In this document: one piece after another, positions 5,632 through 6,426 of the stretch
How positions within the stretch are numbered: position 1 is the first letter of the stretch
Layout of the letters: every line of letters starts with the position of its first letter
Origin: JAZNUH01 sp045592225
Lineage (GTDB): Bacteria; Bacillota; Clostridia; UMGS1883; UMGS1540
Length of the DNA stretch: 6,426 nucleotides
Assembly (NCBI GenBank): GCA_045592225.1
Contig: JAZNUH010000162.1
Location: 1-6,426, forward strand
Direction: 5' to 3'
Made by a program: the position numbers and the translations under genes
The notes under the pieces: model-generated
The model's database searches: none
Told to the model about the DNA's origin: nothing
Seen by the model: the letters and a program-made list of their open reading frames with translations, nothing else

Positions 5632-5951
5632 AGAAAAGGCCGTAAGGATTCTAATGACTCGTAATAAGCTACACGAGCCTTCAAAGCTTCTATTTCCAGT
5701 TCGTACTGTCGTTCTCTCTCCGTGCGTTCATCTTTTCTAGCAACAGGTTCGAGAGACCTGCCAGCAGTTTTATTTGGCTTAGTAGCATCAGGCGAAAGAA
5801 GACCTTTCTTTTTGAGGTGATCTTCCCATTTGTTAATGTAATTCTTAGAGGGAAGACCGTACTTTGAAGCAATAGCACGAACACCTAAAGGACTGGAATA
5901 ATAATCTTCAATTACAGACAATTTGAACTGATCAGTATATGTTTTTTTCAT
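5604..5951 (-). CDS. IS3-family OrfA, helix-turn-helix DNA-binding protein
   Basis: A 115-aa protein that binds the IS ends and supplies the N-terminal part of the fused transposase. ATG 5951 is preferred over the TTG at 5957 because AAGGTGA (minus strand, about 5958-5964) sits six bases before it. Residues about 5-45 form the HTH (YTDQFKLSVIEDYYSS, then GVRAIASKYGLPSKNYINKW). A charged leucine-zipper-like helix follows (about 72-104, RQYELEIEALKARVAYYESL), and the tail is basic (LKKTKKSEK). The 3' end contains eight consecutive A (5624-5631) at which ribosomes can slip -1 into orfB. Without slippage it ends at 5604 and would act as a repressor or regulator, as in other IS3 elements. Confidence 0.92.
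   Translation of the reverse strand: MKKTYTDQFKLSVIEDYYSSPLGVRAIASKYGLPSKNYINKWEDHLKKKGLLSPDATKPNKTAGRSLEPVARKDERTERERQYELEIEALKARVAYYESLESLRPFLKKTKKSEK
5624..5631 (-). other. Programmed -1 frameshift site (A8 run) between orfA and orfB
   Basis: On the minus strand, eight A followed by CG lie where the two frames overlap. OrfA reads CTA-AAA-AAA-ACG while OrfB reads TCT-AAA-AAA-AAC, so a slip of -1 on A-AAA-AAA joins them. IS150-type elements use such A-runs. A second A6 run just downstream (5616-5621) could add slippage. Confidence 0.75.
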
Positions 5952-5970
5952 AAGCAATCACCTTGTTTAT

Positions 5971-6000
5971 ATTATATACTATCCGTCCCTCTTTTGTCTA
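5971..6000 (-). promoter_or_regulatory. Transposase promoter with -35 inside the IS right end
   Basis: On the minus strand TAGACA (5995-6000), an 18-base spacer and TATAAT (5971-5976) form a good vegetative promoter 20 bases upstream of the orfA ATG. Placing the -35 in the terminal repeat is common in IS3 elements; in the circular intermediate the joined ends can build a stronger promoter. Confidence 0.65.
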
Positions 6001-6019
6001 CTTTTTGGGGGTCAGTCCA
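5995..6019 (-). repeat. IS terminal inverted repeat, right (IRR)
   Basis: Read on the minus strand it begins TGGACTGACCCCCAAAAAG and ends TAGACA. It pairs with the left repeat at 4709-4733 (17 of 25 positions) and is followed inward by a GAGGGACGG block (5983-5991). This end lies upstream of orfA. Confidence 0.88.
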
Positions 6020-6030
6020 GTTCTGTTGTC
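6020..6030 (+). repeat. Target duplication (GTT) plus right half of palindromic repeat R2
   Basis: GTT (6020-6022) repeats the three bases left of the IS. CTGTTGTC (6023-6030) supplies the missing right arm of the repeat whose left arm is 4692-4708; GACA on the left is complementary to TGTC on the right. Confidence 0.72.
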
Positions 6031-6043
6031 TTGACAAGCTGAC

Positions 6044-6080
6044 GTGACATGGGGGCGGGTTTGAGGTGTCCCGTCCCCAA
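6044..6080 (+). repeat. Palindromic repeat R3, hairpin form
   Basis: GTGACAT leads into TGGGGGCGGG (6050-6059), which pairs with CCCGTCCCCA (6070-6079) as a 10-bp stem with one G-T pair and a TTTGAGGTGT loop. It has the GTGACA start and GGGGrCGG core of R1 and R2 but a different, fully self-complementary right half. GTTTGAGGTG (6059-6068) also occurs across the left IS junction (4706-4715). Confidence 0.65.
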
Positions 6081-6086
6081 TGCCCT

Positions 6087-6188
6087 TACGAGTACGACAA
6101 CGCGGGCAGACTTTTAACGACTACCAATGCCCTTGGAGCATCCGAGCACTTTGCATATGATGTACTTGGCAACCTTATTGCCCAAAAG
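6087..6188 (+). pseudogene. RHS/YD-repeat protein fragment
   Basis: The frame encodes about 33 residues with two YD-type motifs: YEYDNAGRLLTTTNALG and then FAYDVLGNLIAQK. These match the G-R-L/x-Y-D-x-x-G-N-L pattern of RHS and wall-associated YD-repeat proteins, which are normally over 1000 aa. There is no proper start: the frame runs back into repeat R3, the only start-like codon (GTG 6066) is inside that hairpin, and no ribosome site precedes it. After Gln-Lys the similarity ends and the frame turns into unrelated sequence. This is a scrap of a large surface or toxin protein, not an expressed gene. Confidence 0.72.
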
Positions 6189-6195
6189 TACCATT

Positions 6196-6330
6196 TGTGG
6201 ACGTACATTTTTTGGTATTATTTCAGGCGCAAGGGGCCAGTTCTGTTGTGTTCTCTTGATGAGTTTTGCCGGCGGTCTGCTTCTCATTTATCCCGGTCTT
6301 ACAAAAAAGAAATATACAGCAAGCGTGTAA
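6196..6330 (+). pseudogene. Remnant 3' end of a membrane-protein gene
   Basis: A different frame from the YD fragment reads CGRTFFGIISGARGQFCC and then VLLMSFAGGLLLIYPGL, finishing TKKKYTASV before a TAA at 6328-6330. The hydrophobic stretch (about 17-34 of the remnant) followed by a basic tail resembles the last membrane helix and cytosolic tail of an integral membrane protein. The family is not recognised, and no ribosome site or start lies upstream. It probably is the tail of a gene cut off when the YD fragment and repeats arrived. It could also be chance coding in an intergenic stretch. Confidence 0.4.
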
Positions 6331-6346
6331 ATTATTTTAAAAGATA

Positions 6347-6375
6347 TTGACAAAAAAATATGTATGTGTTAAAAT
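6347..6375 (+). promoter_or_regulatory. Strong housekeeping promoter for the gene beyond the right edge
   Basis: TTGACA (6347-6352), a 17-base spacer and TAAAAT (6370-6375) match the vegetative consensus at 11 of 12 positions. The predicted start is near 6382, and a leader runs off the window. Confidence 0.8.
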
Positions 6376-6387
6376 GGATTAAAAGCA

Positions 6388-6426
6388 ATGAACGGAACCA
6401 AGTAGGCTATGAGCGGAGAAGAGAGA
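6388..6426 (+). ncRNA. Possible 5' end of a T-box leader (truncated by window edge)
   Basis: Just after the promoter the leader reads AACGGAACCAAGTAGG and later GGAGAAGAGAGA. An AAGTA motif (6400-6404) followed by an AGAGAG motif (6420-6425) is typical of the 5' side of Stem I in T-box riboswitches, which sense uncharged tRNA in Firmicutes. The specifier codon, the T-box sequence and the terminator would all lie outside, so the tRNA cannot be named. It is a motif-level guess. Confidence 0.45.

Larger units (their letters stand above)
4709..6019 (-). mobile_element. IS3-family (IS150-type) insertion sequence, 1311 bp, apparently intact
   Basis: The element has TG...CA ends and terminal inverted repeats (17 of 25 outer bases matching, similarity continuing to about 41). 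Two overlapping reading frames on the minus strand (orfA, orfB) have an A-rich slippery site at their overlap, and the transposase has all three catalytic residues. A transposase promoter lies with its -35 in the right end. A 3-bp duplication (GTT) flanks it. The 1.3 kb length is typical of the family. IS3 elements move by copy-out/paste-in through a circular intermediate. No disabling mutation is visible, so it may still be active. It interrupted a palindromic intergenic repeat and not a gene. Confidence 0.93.

Noticed and set aside
4198..6078. CRISPR array or tandem repeat
   Set aside because: The GGGGACGG copies vary in orientation, spacing and sequence and have no regular spacers; they are dispersed palindromic repeats and IS ends.
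6066..6350. A 94-codon gene starting at GTG 6066
   Set aside because: The start lies inside hairpin R3 with no ribosome site, only the first third resembles a known protein (YD repeats), and the frame runs through another scrap and into the next promoter.
6389..6406. Short ORF ATG at 6389 after the last promoter
   Set aside because: It stops after five codons, has no Shine-Dalgarno sequence, and lies within the presumed leader RNA.

Overview
The window is from an endospore-forming member of the Clostridia (Firmicutes/Bacillota). Most of it is a nearly complete spoIIIA operon, spoIIIAB to spoIIIAH, on the plus strand. This operon encodes the mother-cell half of the SpoIIIA-SpoIIQ channel, which links mother cell and forespore during sporulation. 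The proteins are shorter than those of Bacillus subtilis, and the genes abut or overlap as in one transcript. The genus cannot be told from this sequence.

Layout. Bases 1-222 hold the C-terminal end of an SGNH/GDSL hydrolase. Two hairpins (241-272 and 309-335) separate it from the spoIIIA operon (397-3955). The first gene expected in this operon, the ATPase gene spoIIIAA, is absent, and spoIIIAB follows directly after the upstream terminator. Nine bases after the spoIIIAH stop lies a near-consensus housekeeping promoter (3965-3993). It drives a 28-codon ORF (4024-4110) with a strong Shine-Dalgarno sequence, closed by a perfect hairpin terminator (4116-4138).

The second half (about 4190-6330) is accessory. 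It contains a DUF4279-type gene (4257-4676), several copies of a short palindromic repeat with the core GGGGACGGTTC, an intact-looking IS3-family (IS150-type) element (4709-6019, minus-strand transposase), and a broken fragment of an RHS/YD-repeat protein joined to a leftover membrane-protein tail. The IS sits inside one copy of the palindromic repeat: removing it together with one copy of the GTT target duplication restores a repeat almost identical to the copy at 4198-4220. The IS also carries similar GACA...GGGACGG blocks just inside its own ends.

The last 80 bases hold another strong promoter (6347-6375), followed by what looks like the 5' end of a T-box leader. The regulated gene lies beyond the window.

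How the genes work together. SpoIIIAB, AC, AD and AE are the membrane and export-apparatus-like parts. SpoIIIAF, AG and AH carry ring-forming domains, and AH contacts SpoIIQ of the forespore. No gene in the accessory part has a visible link to sporulation.
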